A stretch of DNA of 64,000 bases from Enterobacter wuhouensis (GTDB lineage: Bacteria > Pseudomonadota > Gammaproteobacteria > Enterobacterales > Enterobacteriaceae). The position numbers and the translations under genes were made by a program. The stretch lies in NCBI RefSeq assembly GCF_004331265.1, contig NZ_SJOO01000001.1, positions 124,001-188,000 of the forward strand. The letters run 5' to 3'. Below are positions 30,240 to 38,405 of this stretch, piece after piece (position 1 is the first letter of the stretch; the number at the start of each line of letters is the position of its first letter). The notes beneath the pieces were generated by a model. That model saw only the letters and a program-made list of their open reading frames with translations, made no database searches and was not told where the DNA came from.

Positions 30240-30747
30240 CTTAAATTTTCCTTAAAGTAAAAACGCTATTTGGCATGTCCTCTGCTTAATCGTGAAAGGG
30301 GAGCCTGCCGCGCAAAAGTATAACGTTTAATTTTTTTCAGGTAAGGGTGCCTCAGAATTAATATTATATAGGCTACTCTATTTTGTATTATTTGTGGGAT
30401 GATGAGAGGTAGGGGTTCAATTACTATGGTTTATTGAATTCACATATTTATATCATTACAGCAAAGCCAGGCGCTTAAAATCGCCGATTGTGTTAATTTT
30501 TGTCTCAGAATATTTTCAGGACACGCGTTCAATAAAGCTGTGCTTAATTCATTTTGTAATATAAAACACATAAAGAAAGGCTGGACTTTGTCTGTCAGCT
30601 TATTATTTGCGCGAACTGTGCTCGCTAAACGTGCAAAGTGCGATCTTAATCTGAATAACAGGGCCCGGTTATAGGTTTTTTTCAGCCCATTGATGGAAGG
30701 CGGTGCTGGCATGATACCCCTGACTAAATGGGCTGCGAGCATGCACT
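30240..30747. promoter_or_regulatory. 508-bp divergent region between second pilus operon and flhB
   Basis: The region is AT-rich (notably 30330-30620) and should carry the pilin promoter on the minus strand and the class II flhB promoter. A TATAAT reads on the minus strand at 30368-30363, but no convincing -35 partner is present. I found no fim-like invertible element: no pair of long inverted repeats and no recombinase gene nearby. No gene is supported. Confidence 0.5.
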
Positions 30748-31896
30748 GTGGCAGAAGAGAACGACGACAAAACGGAAGCTCCCACACCCCACCGGCTTGA
30801 AAAAGCGCGTGAGGACGGGCAGATACCCCGATCCCGAGAACTGACATCCCTGCTGATCCTTATCGTGGGCGTGTGCATTATCTGGCTGGGTGGGGAGTCG
30901 CTCGCCCGCAGGCTGGCGGGAATGCTCTCTGCCGGGCTACGTTTTGACCACAGCATGGTCAACGATCCGAATCTGATCCTTGCTCAAATCATCCTGCTGA
31001 TTAAAGGCGCCATGATTGCCCTGCTGCCGCTGATCGTCGGCGTGGTGCTGGTGGCTATCGTGTCGCCCGTTATGCTGGGCGGACTGGTGTTCAGCGGGAA
31101 GTCGCTGCAGCCAAAATTCTCAAAGCTCAATCCGTTCCCCGGCATTGCAAAGATGTTCTCTGCCCAAACCGGTGCGGAGCTGGTTAAAGCGATCCTCAAA
31201 TCCACCCTGATGGGCAGCGCGGCAGGTTTTTACCTTTGGCATAACTGGCCTGAAATGATGCGCCTCATCAGTGAATCACCGCTCAGCGCCATGAGAAACG
31301 CCATGGATCTCATCGGGCTGTGCTCGCTGCTGGTGGTGCTCAGCATTATTCCGATGGTGGGCTTTGACGTTATCTTCCAGCTCTATAGCCACTTCAAAAA
31401 GCTGCGCATGTCCCGTCAGGATATCCGCGATGAATATAAGCAGATGGAAGGTGACCCGCACGTGAAAGGGCGTATTCGCCAGATGCAGCGCGCTGCCGCC
31501 CGTCGACGGATGATGGAAGATGTGCCGAAGGCTGACGTTATCGTGACCAACCCGACCCACTATTCCGTCGCGCTGCAGTACGACGAAAACAAAATGAGCG
31601 CGCCAAGAGTGGTGGCAAAAGGGGCGGGGCTAATTGCGCTGCGCATCCGTGAAATTGCGACCGAAAACCGCGTGCCCATTCTGGAAGCACCGCCTTTGGC
31701 ACGAGCCTTGTACCGTCATGCCGAGATTGGACAACAGATCCCTGGCCAGCTTTACGCCGCCGTCGCGGAAGTCCTGGCATGGGTATGGCAATTGAAGCGC
31801 TGGCGTCTGGCCGGTGGTCAACGGCCTGTGAAACCTGAGAACCTCCCGGTGCCTGAAGCGCTGGATTTTTTGAACGAGAAGGACACTGATGGCTAA
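30748..31896 (+). CDS. flhB: flagellar export switch protein FlhB
   Basis: FlhB is the membrane component of the flagellar type III exporter that switches substrate class after autocleavage. The 382-residue length equals E. coli. The N terminus DDKTEAPTPHRLEKAREDGQIPRSREL, four membrane helices and the cleavage motif NPTH (in VIVTNPTHYSVAL) are intact. The start is GTG at 30748, as in E. coli; its Shine-Dalgarno is weak. It overlaps flhA by eight bases. FlhDC is expected to drive flhBAE, but I could not pick out its binding site with confidence. Confidence 0.97.
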   Translation: MAEENDDKTEAPTPHRLEKAREDGQIPRSRELTSLLILIVGVCIIWLGGESLARRLAGMLSAGLRFDHSMVNDPNLILAQIILLIKGAMIALLPLIVGVVLVAIVSPVMLGGLVFSGKSLQPKFSKLNPFPGIAKMFSAQTGAELVKAILKSTLMGSAAGFYLWHNWPEMMRLISESPLSAMRNAMDLIGLCSLLVVLSIIPMVGFDVIFQLYSHFKKLRMSRQDIRDEYKQMEGDPHVKGRIRQMQRAAARRRMMEDVPKADVIVTNPTHYSVALQYDENKMSAPRVVAKGAGLIALRIREIATENRVPILEAPPLARALYRHAEIGQQIPGQLYAAVAEVLAWVWQLKRWRLAGGQRPVKPENLPVPEALDFLNEKDTDG

Positions 31897-33967
31897 TCTG
31901 GTAGCAATGTTGCGCCTGCCGAGCAACATGAAGTCGACCCAATGGCAAATTCTTGCCGGGCCGATTCTGATCCTGCTGATTCTGTCGATGATGGTACTGC
32001 CGCTCCCGGCGTTCATCCTCGATCTGCTTTTCACATTCAACATTGCCTTGTCCATCATGGTGCTGCTGGTGGCGATGTTCACCCAGCGTACCCTGGAGTT
32101 CGCGGCGTTCCCGACCATTCTGCTGTTTACAACCCTGCTGCGGCTGGCGCTGAACGTGGCGTCTACCCGTATTATCCTGATGGAAGGGCATACCGGCGGG
32201 GCAGCGGCGGGTAAAGTGGTTGAGGCCTTCGGCCACTTCCTGGTGGGCGGTAACTTCGCCATCGGCATCGTGGTGTTCGTCATCCTCGTGATCATCAACT
32301 TTATGGTTATCACCAAAGGTGCCGGACGTATCGCGGAAGTTGGCGCGCGCTTCGTGCTGGACGGGATGCCGGGCAAGCAGATGGCGATCGACGCCGACCT
32401 GAACGCCGGGCTTATTGCGGAAGATGAAGCCAAAAAGCGCCGTGCGGAAGTGACTCAGGAAGCCGACTTCTACGGTTCGATGGACGGTGCGAGCAAGTTT
32501 GTGCGCGGTGATGCCATCGCGGGCATCCTGATCATGGTGATTAACGTGGTCGGCGGCCTGCTGGTGGGCGTGCTGCAGCACGGAATGGACATGGGCCACG
32601 CGGCGGAAAGCTATACGCTGCTGACCATCGGTGACGGCCTTGTCGCGCAGATCCCGGCTCTGGTTATCTCCACCGCGGCGGGCGTGATCGTTACCCGCGT
32701 CAGTACCGATCAGGACGTTGGCGAGCAGATGGTGGGGCAGCTGTTCAGCAACCCGCGCGTGATGCTGCTGGCGGCGGCCGTGCTGGGCCTGCTCGGCATG
32801 GTGCCGGGGATGCCGAACCTGGTCTTCCTGCTGTTTACCGCCGGTCTGCTGGGGCTTGCCTGGTGGATGCGCGGTCGCGAAACGAAACCGGCCGCGGAGC
32901 CTGTGCCGGTCAAAATGCCGGAGAACACCCAGGCCGTTGAGGCCACCTGGAACGACGTTCAGCTGGAGGATTCCCTGGGGATGGAGGTTGGCTATCGCCT
33001 GATCCCGATGGTGGACTTCCAGCAGGACGGTGAACTGCTGGGCCGTATACGCAGTATCCGTAAAAAATTCGCCCAGGATATGGGCTTCCTCCCGCCGGTG
33101 GTTCACATCCGTGACAATATGGATCTCCCGCCCGCGCGCTACCGCATTCTGATGAAGGGCGTGGAAATCGGCAGCGGTGATGCCTATCCGGGGCGCTGGC
33201 TGGCGATTAACCCGGGCACGGCGGCAGGCACCCTGCCGGGCGAGCAAACTATCGATCCGGCCTTTGGCCTCGCGGCAATCTGGATTGAGAGCGCCCTGAA
33301 AGAGCAGGCGCAGATCCAGGGGTATACGGTGGTGGAAGCCAGCACCGTGGTGGCGACACACCTTAACCATCTGATTGGCCAGTTCTCCGCCGAGCTGTTC
33401 GGGCGTCAGGAAGCGCAGCAGCTGCTTGACCGCGTGACGCAGGAGATGCCGAAGCTGACGGAAGATCTGGTGCCGGGCGTGCTGACGTTGACCACGCTGC
33501 ATAAGGTGCTGCAGAACCTGCTCGACGAAAAGGTTCCGATCCGCGATATGCGCACCATTCTGGAAACGCTGGCCGAGCACGCGCCGCTGCAAAGCGATCC
33601 GCACGAGCTGACGGCGGTAGTGCGCGTGGCGCTGGGGCGGGCCATTACGCAACAGTGGTTCCCGGGCACCGGCGAGGTGCAGGTGATTGGGCTGGATACG
33701 CCGCTTGAACGCCTGCTGCTGCAGGCGCTGCAGGGCGGCGGCGGCCTTGAGCCAGGGCTTGCGGATCGCCTGCTGGCGCAAACGCAGGAGGCGCTGGCGC
33801 GCCAGGAGATGCTGGGCGCGCCGCCGGTATTGCTGGTCAACCACGCCCTGCGCCCGCTGCTGTCGCGCTTCCTGCGCCGCAGCCTGAGCCAGCTGGTAGT
33901 GCTGTCGAATATGGAGCTGTCGGACAATCGCCACATTCGTATGACCGCGACCATTGGAGGCAAATAA
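31889..33967 (+). CDS. flhA: flagellar export apparatus protein FlhA
   Basis: FlhA (692 residues, equal to E. coli) is the nonameric export-gate protein. The N-terminal half has about eight membrane helices and the conserved FHIPEP segment containing VARFVLDGMPGKQMAIDADL-like sequence, here GARFVLDGMPGKQMAID, and DGASKFVRGDAIAG. The C-terminal half is the cytoplasmic ring that receives chaperone-substrate complexes. Its stop shares one base with the flhE start. Confidence 0.98.
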   Translation: MANLVAMLRLPSNMKSTQWQILAGPILILLILSMMVLPLPAFILDLLFTFNIALSIMVLLVAMFTQRTLEFAAFPTILLFTTLLRLALNVASTRIILMEGHTGGAAAGKVVEAFGHFLVGGNFAIGIVVFVILVIINFMVITKGAGRIAEVGARFVLDGMPGKQMAIDADLNAGLIAEDEAKKRRAEVTQEADFYGSMDGASKFVRGDAIAGILIMVINVVGGLLVGVLQHGMDMGHAAESYTLLTIGDGLVAQIPALVISTAAGVIVTRVSTDQDVGEQMVGQLFSNPRVMLLAAAVLGLLGMVPGMPNLVFLLFTAGLLGLAWWMRGRETKPAAEPVPVKMPENTQAVEATWNDVQLEDSLGMEVGYRLIPMVDFQQDGELLGRIRSIRKKFAQDMGFLPPVVHIRDNMDLPPARYRILMKGVEIGSGDAYPGRWLAINPGTAAGTLPGEQTIDPAFGLAAIWIESALKEQAQIQGYTVVEASTVVATHLNHLIGQFSAELFGRQEAQQLLDRVTQEMPKLTEDLVPGVLTLTTLHKVLQNLLDEKVPIRDMRTILETLAEHAPLQSDPHELTAVVRVALGRAITQQWFPGTGEVQVIGLDTPLERLLLQALQGGGGLEPGLADRLLAQTQEALARQEMLGAPPVLLVNHALRPLLSRFLRRSLSQLVVLSNMELSDNRHIRMTATIGGK

Positions 33968-34359
33968 TGCGCAGGTGGCTGTGGATTTTACTCCTCCCGC
34001 TGGCGGCGCAGGCCGCAGGCGAGGGGACATGGCAGGCCAGCAGCATGGGCGTCACTCTTAGCAATCGCGGCGTGGCAATGTCTTCGCGTCCGCTGTCGCC
34101 GTCGGAACCGGCTTCGGGCCTCATGACGCTGGTGGTCTGGAACTATAAGCTGATTGGCCCTACGCCCGCCGGGCTGCGGGTGCGGCTCTGTTCCCAGGCG
34201 CGCTGCACCGAAATCGACGGTGAAAGTGGCACAACCCAGGGGCTGAACGGTGTCCCTGCCGTTGAGCCGTTACGCTTTATCTGGGAGGTGCCGGGGGGCG
34301 GTCGTTTAATCCCGGCCCTAAAGGTTCAAAGCAATTCCGTCATCGTTAACTACCGCTAA
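33967..34359 (+). CDS. flhE: flagellar protein FlhE
   Basis: This 130-residue protein with signal peptide MRRWLWILLLPLAAQAA equals E. coli FlhE, a periplasmic protein that helps prevent proton leak through the flagellar exporter. The two cysteines in RVRLCSQARCTEID are present. It starts within the flhA stop (TAATG) and ends the operon. In E. coli argS lies near; here a four-gene accessory block follows. Confidence 0.95.
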   Translation: MRRWLWILLLPLAAQAAGEGTWQASSMGVTLSNRGVAMSSRPLSPSEPASGLMTLVVWNYKLIGPTPAGLRVRLCSQARCTEIDGESGTTQGLNGVPAVEPLRFIWEVPGGGRLIPALKVQSNSVIVNYR

Positions 34360-34375
34360 CTGCCTGCCTTTTCAC

Positions 34376-34401
34376 CAGCTATCAGGCGAATCTGATGGCT
34401 G
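34376..34401 (+). terminator. hairpin after flhBAE
   Basis: CAGCTATCAG (34376-34385) pairs with CTGATGGCTG (34392-34401), ten pairs with one G-T, over GCGAAT. It starts 17 bp after the flhE stop. A T run is lacking, so termination may need Rho. Confidence 0.55.
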
Positions 34402-34432
34402 GCTCGCAAAATTGACCTCACCTTTTGAATCA

Positions 34433-34451
34433 ATAGAAACGCTGTTTTATA
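34433..34451 (+). promoter_or_regulatory. candidate KdgR operator upstream of rhiT
   Basis: ATAGAAACGCTGTTTTATA resembles the KdgR site (AATRAAAC-N3-GTTTYATT): both inner half-sites AAAC and GTTT are exact and about 13 of 16 defined positions agree. KdgR represses pectin-catabolic genes, including rhiTN in Dickeya. It lies about 170 bp before the rhiT ATG. Assignment is by eye from memory of the consensus. Confidence 0.4.
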
Positions 34452-34487
34452 AATCAGTGACACGCGTAACGACACTCTTTGCATTTT

Positions 34488-34512
34488 TGCCATTCACCCC
34501 TCGGGGATGGCA
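34488..34512 (+). other. hairpin in the rhiT leader region
   Basis: TGCCAT and CCCC pair with GGGG and ATGGCA around a two-base loop, with a three-base bulge TCA on the 5' side. It is followed 11 bases later by an inverted repeat GTATC-N8-GATAC (34524-34541). These may be operators for a sugar regulator such as a RhaS-like activator or parts of an mRNA leader; I cannot tell which. Confidence 0.45.
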
Positions 34513-34620
34513 GAAACAGAAAGGTATCAACAGGTCGATACTTTTACTGTAGCCGTGTAAAAACTCCCGGACGAGGTTTGCTTACAGGGAGTCTCCCAAA
34601 ACTGATTAGGGTTGACGGCA

Positions 34621-36204
34621 ATGAAAACACGTAAAATTGGACTCGCAAATTATCTTGCTTATGGGTCGGGCGATTTCCTCGGGGCGGGCACAACCGCGCT
34701 GACGGCGGCCTGGCTTTTGTATTTTTATACCACCTTCTGTGGACTCTCACCGATTGAAGCCACCTTCATCTTTGCCGCGGCAAGGGTGCTGGATGCCGTC
34801 GTCAGCCCGCTGATGGGCTTTTTGACCGATAACTTTGGAACGACCTGGCTCGGTAAGCGCTTTGGTCGCCGTAAATTCTTTATCCTGCTGGGTATCCCCT
34901 GCGTGTTCAGCTACTCGCTGATGTGGGTAGGGGACATGAGCTTCTGGTACTACCTGCTGACCTATCTGGTGTTTGATATTGTCTACACCATGATTCTGGT
35001 GCCGTACGAAACGCTGGTGCCGGAAATGACCGATGACTTCAAGCAGAAAACCAAGTTCTCCGGGGCGCGTATCTCCATGGCGCAGATGTCGGCGATCCTG
35101 GCCTCCTTCCTGCCGGGTATCCTGCTGACCCACTTCGGGAAAGACAACGCCATCTCCTTCTTCTATGCCAGCCTGGTCTTCTCCGTGCTGTGCGCGCTGA
35201 TGCTGACCTTCGTCTGGTTCTTCACCTGGGAGCGCCCGCGCGAAGAGTGGTCTGAAGCGGCGCTGCGTGCAGAAGAAGAGAAGAAGAAGCTGACGCTGGG
35301 GCAGAGCCTAAACCGCCTGTTCGTGGAGTTAAGCTCGACGCTGCGCATCAAGATTTTCCGCCAGCATCTGGGCATGTATCTCGGGGGCTACATCGCCCAG
35401 GACGTCTTTAACGCGGTATTCACCTACTACGTGGTGTTCGTGCTGATGCAGGAGGCGTCAATGGCCTCCAACCTGCTGGGCACGATGGCTATCTTCCAGT
35501 TCCTGGCCGTTATCGCCATGATCCCGCTGTGCATTCGCTTCGGGCCTGCGCCGTCTTACCGCATGGTGGTGGTGCTGTTTGGCCTGGCGTCAATCTCCTA
35601 CGCCGTGCTCTATTACGCGGGCCTGAGCGACGTCTACGCCCTGCTGCTGCTGGTTTCTGCTGTTGCCGGTCTTGGTCGCGGGGGTATCAACTACGTGCCG
35701 TGGAATACCTACACCTACATTGCTGACGTGGATGAAGTGATCACCGGCCAGCGCCGCGAGGGGATCTTCGCGGGCATCATGACCCTGACCCGTAAGGCGT
35801 CTCAGGCCGGCGCGGTGATGCTGGTGGGGATCGTCATGCAGCTGTCCGGCTTTGTGAGCGGTCAGAAAGTGCAGCCTGCGGAAGTAAGCCACACCATCCT
35901 GATGATCCTGAGCGTGGGCACGATCCTGATGCTGTTCTGCGGCTTCCTGGTCTCCCTGCGCTTTAAGCTCAATTTGCAAACCCACTGCACCCTGCGCGAA
36001 GAGACCGCCAAAATGCGTGAGTCTGGTCATGCAATGCCCGAGACGGCGACGCCGCAGGCCCGTGCCACCGTTGAGATGCTGGCCGGTATGCCTTTTGATT
36101 CCCTGTGGGGCAATAACAACATTGGTTATCTGAATCGCAACAAGCCGGCGGCACCTTCCCTGAAGGATCGCGCGGTACTGAATTCGACATACAACAGAGG
36201 TTAA
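34621..36204 (+). CDS. rhiT: rhamnogalacturonide transporter, GPH family (RhiT-like)
   Basis: The 527-residue membrane protein belongs to the glycoside-pentoside-hexuronide:cation symporters. It has about twelve helices and family marks near the start (NYLAYGSGDFLGAGTTALTAAWLLYFYT), SPLMGFLTDNFGTTWLGKRFGRRK and VPYETLVPEMTDD. Pairing with a GH105 hydrolase four bases downstream is the rhiT-rhiN arrangement described in Dickeya for uptake of unsaturated rhamnogalacturonan disaccharides. The start is ATG 34621; a TTG nine bases earlier is less likely. The C-terminal extension after the last helix is long for the family. Exact substrate is inferred from the partner gene. Confidence 0.82.
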   Translation: MKTRKIGLANYLAYGSGDFLGAGTTALTAAWLLYFYTTFCGLSPIEATFIFAAARVLDAVVSPLMGFLTDNFGTTWLGKRFGRRKFFILLGIPCVFSYSLMWVGDMSFWYYLLTYLVFDIVYTMILVPYETLVPEMTDDFKQKTKFSGARISMAQMSAILASFLPGILLTHFGKDNAISFFYASLVFSVLCALMLTFVWFFTWERPREEWSEAALRAEEEKKKLTLGQSLNRLFVELSSTLRIKIFRQHLGMYLGGYIAQDVFNAVFTYYVVFVLMQEASMASNLLGTMAIFQFLAVIAMIPLCIRFGPAPSYRMVVVLFGLASISYAVLYYAGLSDVYALLLLVSAVAGLGRGGINYVPWNTYTYIADVDEVITGQRREGIFAGIMTLTRKASQAGAVMLVGIVMQLSGFVSGQKVQPAEVSHTILMILSVGTILMLFCGFLVSLRFKLNLQTHCTLREETAKMRESGHAMPETATPQARATVEMLAGMPFDSLWGNNNIGYLNRNKPAAPSLKDRAVLNSTYNRG

Positions 36205-36208
36205 GATT

Positions 36209-37348
36209 ATGAAAGTTTGGCCTGTCAAACATAGCCCGTTACTGCGTCAGCCTGAGCGTTTCATCGCCAGGGATGAGCTGAAGTCGCTGATTCAAAAAGT
36301 GACGCATAACCTGGTCAATATTCACGACAAAACGGGGCAATTTTTGCTGCGGCTGGACGACGGACGCGTAATCGATACCAAAGGCTGGGCCGGTTGGGAA
36401 TGGACGCACGGCGTGGGCCTGTACGGTATCTGGCAGTACTACTGCCAGACCGGCGACGTGGCGATGCGCGACATTATTGACGGCTGGTTTGCCGACCGTT
36501 TTGCGGAAGGCGCAACCACCAAAAACGTCAATACCATGTCGCCGTTCCTGACCCTGGCCTACCGCTACGAAGAGACGAAAAACCCGGCGTGGCTGCCGTG
36601 GCTGGAGAGCTGGGCGGAATGGGCGATGACCGAGATGCCGCGCACAAGTCACGGCGGTATGCAGCACATTACCCTGGCGGAAGAGAATCACCAGCAGATG
36701 TGGGACGACACGCTGATGATGACGGTGCTGCCGCTGGCGAAAATCGGCAAGCTGCTCAATAAACCGGAGTATGTAGAAGAGGCGGTTTATCAGTTCCTGC
36801 TGCACGTGCAGAACCTGATGGACCGGGAGACCGGGCTATGGTTCCACGGCTGGAATTACGACGGTAACCATAACTTTGCCAACGCCCGCTGGGCGCGCGG
36901 CAACAGCTGGCTGACTATCGTGATCCCGGACTTCCTCGAGCTGGTGGACCTGCCGGAAAACAACGCGGTGCGCCGCTATCTGGTGCAGGTATTGAACGCG
37001 CAGATTGCCGCGCTGGCGAAATGCCAGGACGAGAGCGGTTTGTGGCACACGCTGCTCGACGATCCGAATTCGTATCTTGAAGCGTCCGCCACCGCCGGGT
37101 TTGCCTACGGCATTCTGAAAGCCGTGCGCAAGCGCTATGTTGGGGCGGAATACGCTGAGGTCGCCGAAAAAGCGATTCGCGGTATCGTGAAGAATATCTC
37201 GTCGGAAGGCGAGCTGTTGCAAACCTCGTTCGGTACGGGGATGGGAAGCGATCTGGAGTTTTATCGCCAGATCCCGCTGACGTCGATGCCGTATGGGCAG
37301 GCGATGGCGATTCTCTGTTTAACGGAATATTTACGGAAGTATTTCTAA
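36209..37348 (+). CDS. rhiN: unsaturated rhamnogalacturonyl hydrolase, GH105 (RhiN-like)
   Basis: This 379-residue cytoplasmic enzyme has the (alpha/alpha)6-barrel pattern of GH88/GH105 proteins such as YteR. The likely catalytic aspartate is in HQQMWDDTLMM (D166 or D167), with WEWTHGVGLYG, MSPFLTLAYRY, GLWFHGWNYDGNHNFANARWARGN-type active-site sequence and DESGLWHTLLDDP. It should remove the unsaturated galacturonyl residue from pectin disaccharides, giving a product that is converted to KDG. There is no signal peptide, which fits intracellular action after RhiT uptake. A good terminator follows. Confidence 0.88.
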   Translation: MKVWPVKHSPLLRQPERFIARDELKSLIQKVTHNLVNIHDKTGQFLLRLDDGRVIDTKGWAGWEWTHGVGLYGIWQYYCQTGDVAMRDIIDGWFADRFAEGATTKNVNTMSPFLTLAYRYEETKNPAWLPWLESWAEWAMTEMPRTSHGGMQHITLAEENHQQMWDDTLMMTVLPLAKIGKLLNKPEYVEEAVYQFLLHVQNLMDRETGLWFHGWNYDGNHNFANARWARGNSWLTIVIPDFLELVDLPENNAVRRYLVQVLNAQIAALAKCQDESGLWHTLLDDPNSYLEASATAGFAYGILKAVRKRYVGAEYAEVAEKAIRGIVKNISSEGELLQTSFGTGMGSDLEFYRQIPLTSMPYGQAMAILCLTEYLRKYF

Positions 37349-37373
37349 TACCCCTCTGTTAGGGCATATGTTC

Positions 37374-37402
37374 AAAAGCCTCTTTTTACAAGGGGCTTTT
37401 TT
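37374..37402 (+). terminator. terminator of the rhiTN operon
   Basis: AAAAGCCTC (37374-37382) pairs with GGGGCTTTT (37392-37400), one G-T pair, nine-base loop, followed by further T. It separates rhiTN from the AT-rich two-gene unit that follows. Confidence 0.88.
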
Positions 37403-37492
37403 ATTTTCAATTGTATTCACTGAATCAATTAATTTGTTTGTCTTATTTATGATTAATATACATTGAAATTGATTAGCTAATATATTGGGAAG

Positions 37493-37508
37493 TGTGACTA
37501 AAGCCACA
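37493..37508 (+). promoter_or_regulatory. candidate CRP site before the cystatin-like gene
   Basis: TGTGACTAAAGCCACA differs from TGTGA-N6-TCACA at one base. It lies 77 bp before the ATG at 37585 in very AT-rich sequence (37403-37584). This 182-bp gap has no gene; AT-rich hexamers resembling sigma70 elements are present but too many to choose among. Confidence 0.5.
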
Positions 37509-37584
37509 ATATCGAATGCTTTTCTGCCGTATTTTTACTTCGCATTAAAAGAAATATCTGATGTCAAATACAAGGAGAAGTATT

Positions 37585-37872
37585 ATGGGTAATATTACTG
37601 GTGGTATTTTCATTAAGCCCGCTGTTAATATGAATGCAGAAAAGATGTCTGATGAGCAAATCGATATTTTTCAGCGTGCCTTTGCTGATATTCTTGGCGT
37701 TGAGTTCATCCCGTTGATATACGTTGGTTCACAGGTGGTTGCGGGCGTACTTCATAGCTATATTGCATCACGCCGTCCTATCCATCCAGCCTCACAGACA
37801 ACGCTAGTGAAGGTTGTTATTTACCAGAATCTTGAGCACGTGGTTTCGCTGCACTCAATTGCTGATATTTAA
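37585..37872 (+). CDS. cystatin (stefin)-like protein, putative cysteine-protease inhibitor
   Basis: From ATG 37585 (AAGGAGAAG upstream) this encodes 95 residues with no signal peptide and no cysteine. Features line up with the stefin fold: a glycine pair near the N terminus (GGIFIKPA, G6-G7), one amphipathic helix (about 21-38, SDEQIDIFQRAFADIL), then strands carrying QVVAG at 50-54. QVVAG is the first inhibitory loop of cystatins (QxVxG). Then come LVKVVIYQNL and a second loop at residues 84-86 before VSLHSI. Stefins are about 98 residues, cytosolic and disulfide-free. The function is inferred from this pattern; I know of no characterised enterobacterial example. An in-frame ATG at 37561 lacks a Shine-Dalgarno. 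Confidence 0.65.
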   Translation: MGNITGGIFIKPAVNMNAEKMSDEQIDIFQRAFADILGVEFIPLIYVGSQVVAGVLHSYIASRRPIHPASQTTLVKVVIYQNLEHVVSLHSIADI

Positions 37873-37921
37873 CAGGCGTTCTACCCCGCATATGAAATGC
37901 AATTAAACAAGGAATAGTATT

Positions 37922-38359
37922 ATGTGGAAATTATCTACTGATATTTGCATCGCAATGGACTCACCCGTGGCTGGTTACGAGAATAATGCGCCAGGGACGA
38001 ATAAAACCATCCCTCTGTATATAGCTCGAGCCAAATTTAACGGCGGTATTCATCCGGGTAAATTAGTCTACGGTTTCGGTATGCATATTCCCTGGGGAGG
38101 AGCGGAACATGTTTGCCGTGAATTTGAAGTGTACGTAGGGCCGGTTAAATGGGTTCGCGTAAAAGGTCATGAAATTCCGCTCGGCGCCGTTCAGGCTGGC
38201 CGTGAAGTGGATGGTAAACTGCTTTATGTCGCACGAGCGAATTTCCCGAACGGTCTTTTCCTGGGAAAAGCGGGTACGCATCTGCGTAAGGGTGGCAGCA
38301 TTAGCTATCAGGGCAAAGAGTGGGATGTGGATGATTACGAAGTGCTTGTAGCCGAGTAA
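37922..38359 (+). CDS. DM9-repeat (DUF3421) protein
   Basis: The 145-residue protein contains two DM9 repeats, about residues 30-75 (PLYIARAKFNGGIHPGKLVY, then IPWGGAEHVCREFEVYVG) and 98-144 (KLLYVARANFPNGLFLGKAG, then SISYQGKEWDVDDYEVLVA), joined by WVRVKGHEIPLGAVQAGREVDG. DM9 proteins are best known from insects and molluscs (mannose-binding lectins, parasite-responsive proteins) and as part of natterin-like toxins. There is no signal peptide or membrane segment. It starts 49 bp after the cystatin-like gene with almost the same leader (CAAGGAATAGTATTATG), so the two form one unit. Sugar binding is possible but unproved. Confidence 0.82.
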   Translation: MWKLSTDICIAMDSPVAGYENNAPGTNKTIPLYIARAKFNGGIHPGKLVYGFGMHIPWGGAEHVCREFEVYVGPVKWVRVKGHEIPLGAVQAGREVDGKLLYVARANFPNGLFLGKAGTHLRKGGSISYQGKEWDVDDYEVLVAE

Positions 38360-38373
38360 TTGCCAGCCAGAAG

Positions 38374-38404
38374 AAACGTCCGCCCCGTTGAGGCGGACGT
38401 TTTT
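38374..38404. terminator. terminator between the DM9 gene and convergent argS
   Basis: AAACGTCCGCC (38374-38384) pairs perfectly with GGCGGACGTTT (38392-38402) over a seven-base loop, followed by T. It starts 14 bp after the DM9 stop and ends just before the argS stop, so it may serve both. Confidence 0.9.
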
Positions 38405-38405
38405 A

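Noticed and set aside
30240..30747. Possible phase-variable invertible promoter as in fimA
   Set aside because: No pair of matching inverted repeats bounding a promoter and no fimB/fimE-like recombinase gene in the window.
30440..30847. 135-codon minus-strand frame in the pilin-flhB gap
   Set aside because: It overlaps the flhB start, has no Shine-Dalgarno, and its product has no low-complexity or domain signal that supports a gene.
31538..34030. Open reading frame of over 800 codons antisense to flhA and flhE
   Set aside because: It mirrors the codon pattern of a certain gene; the product is full of His/Gln/Arg with no domain, and no start site is supported.
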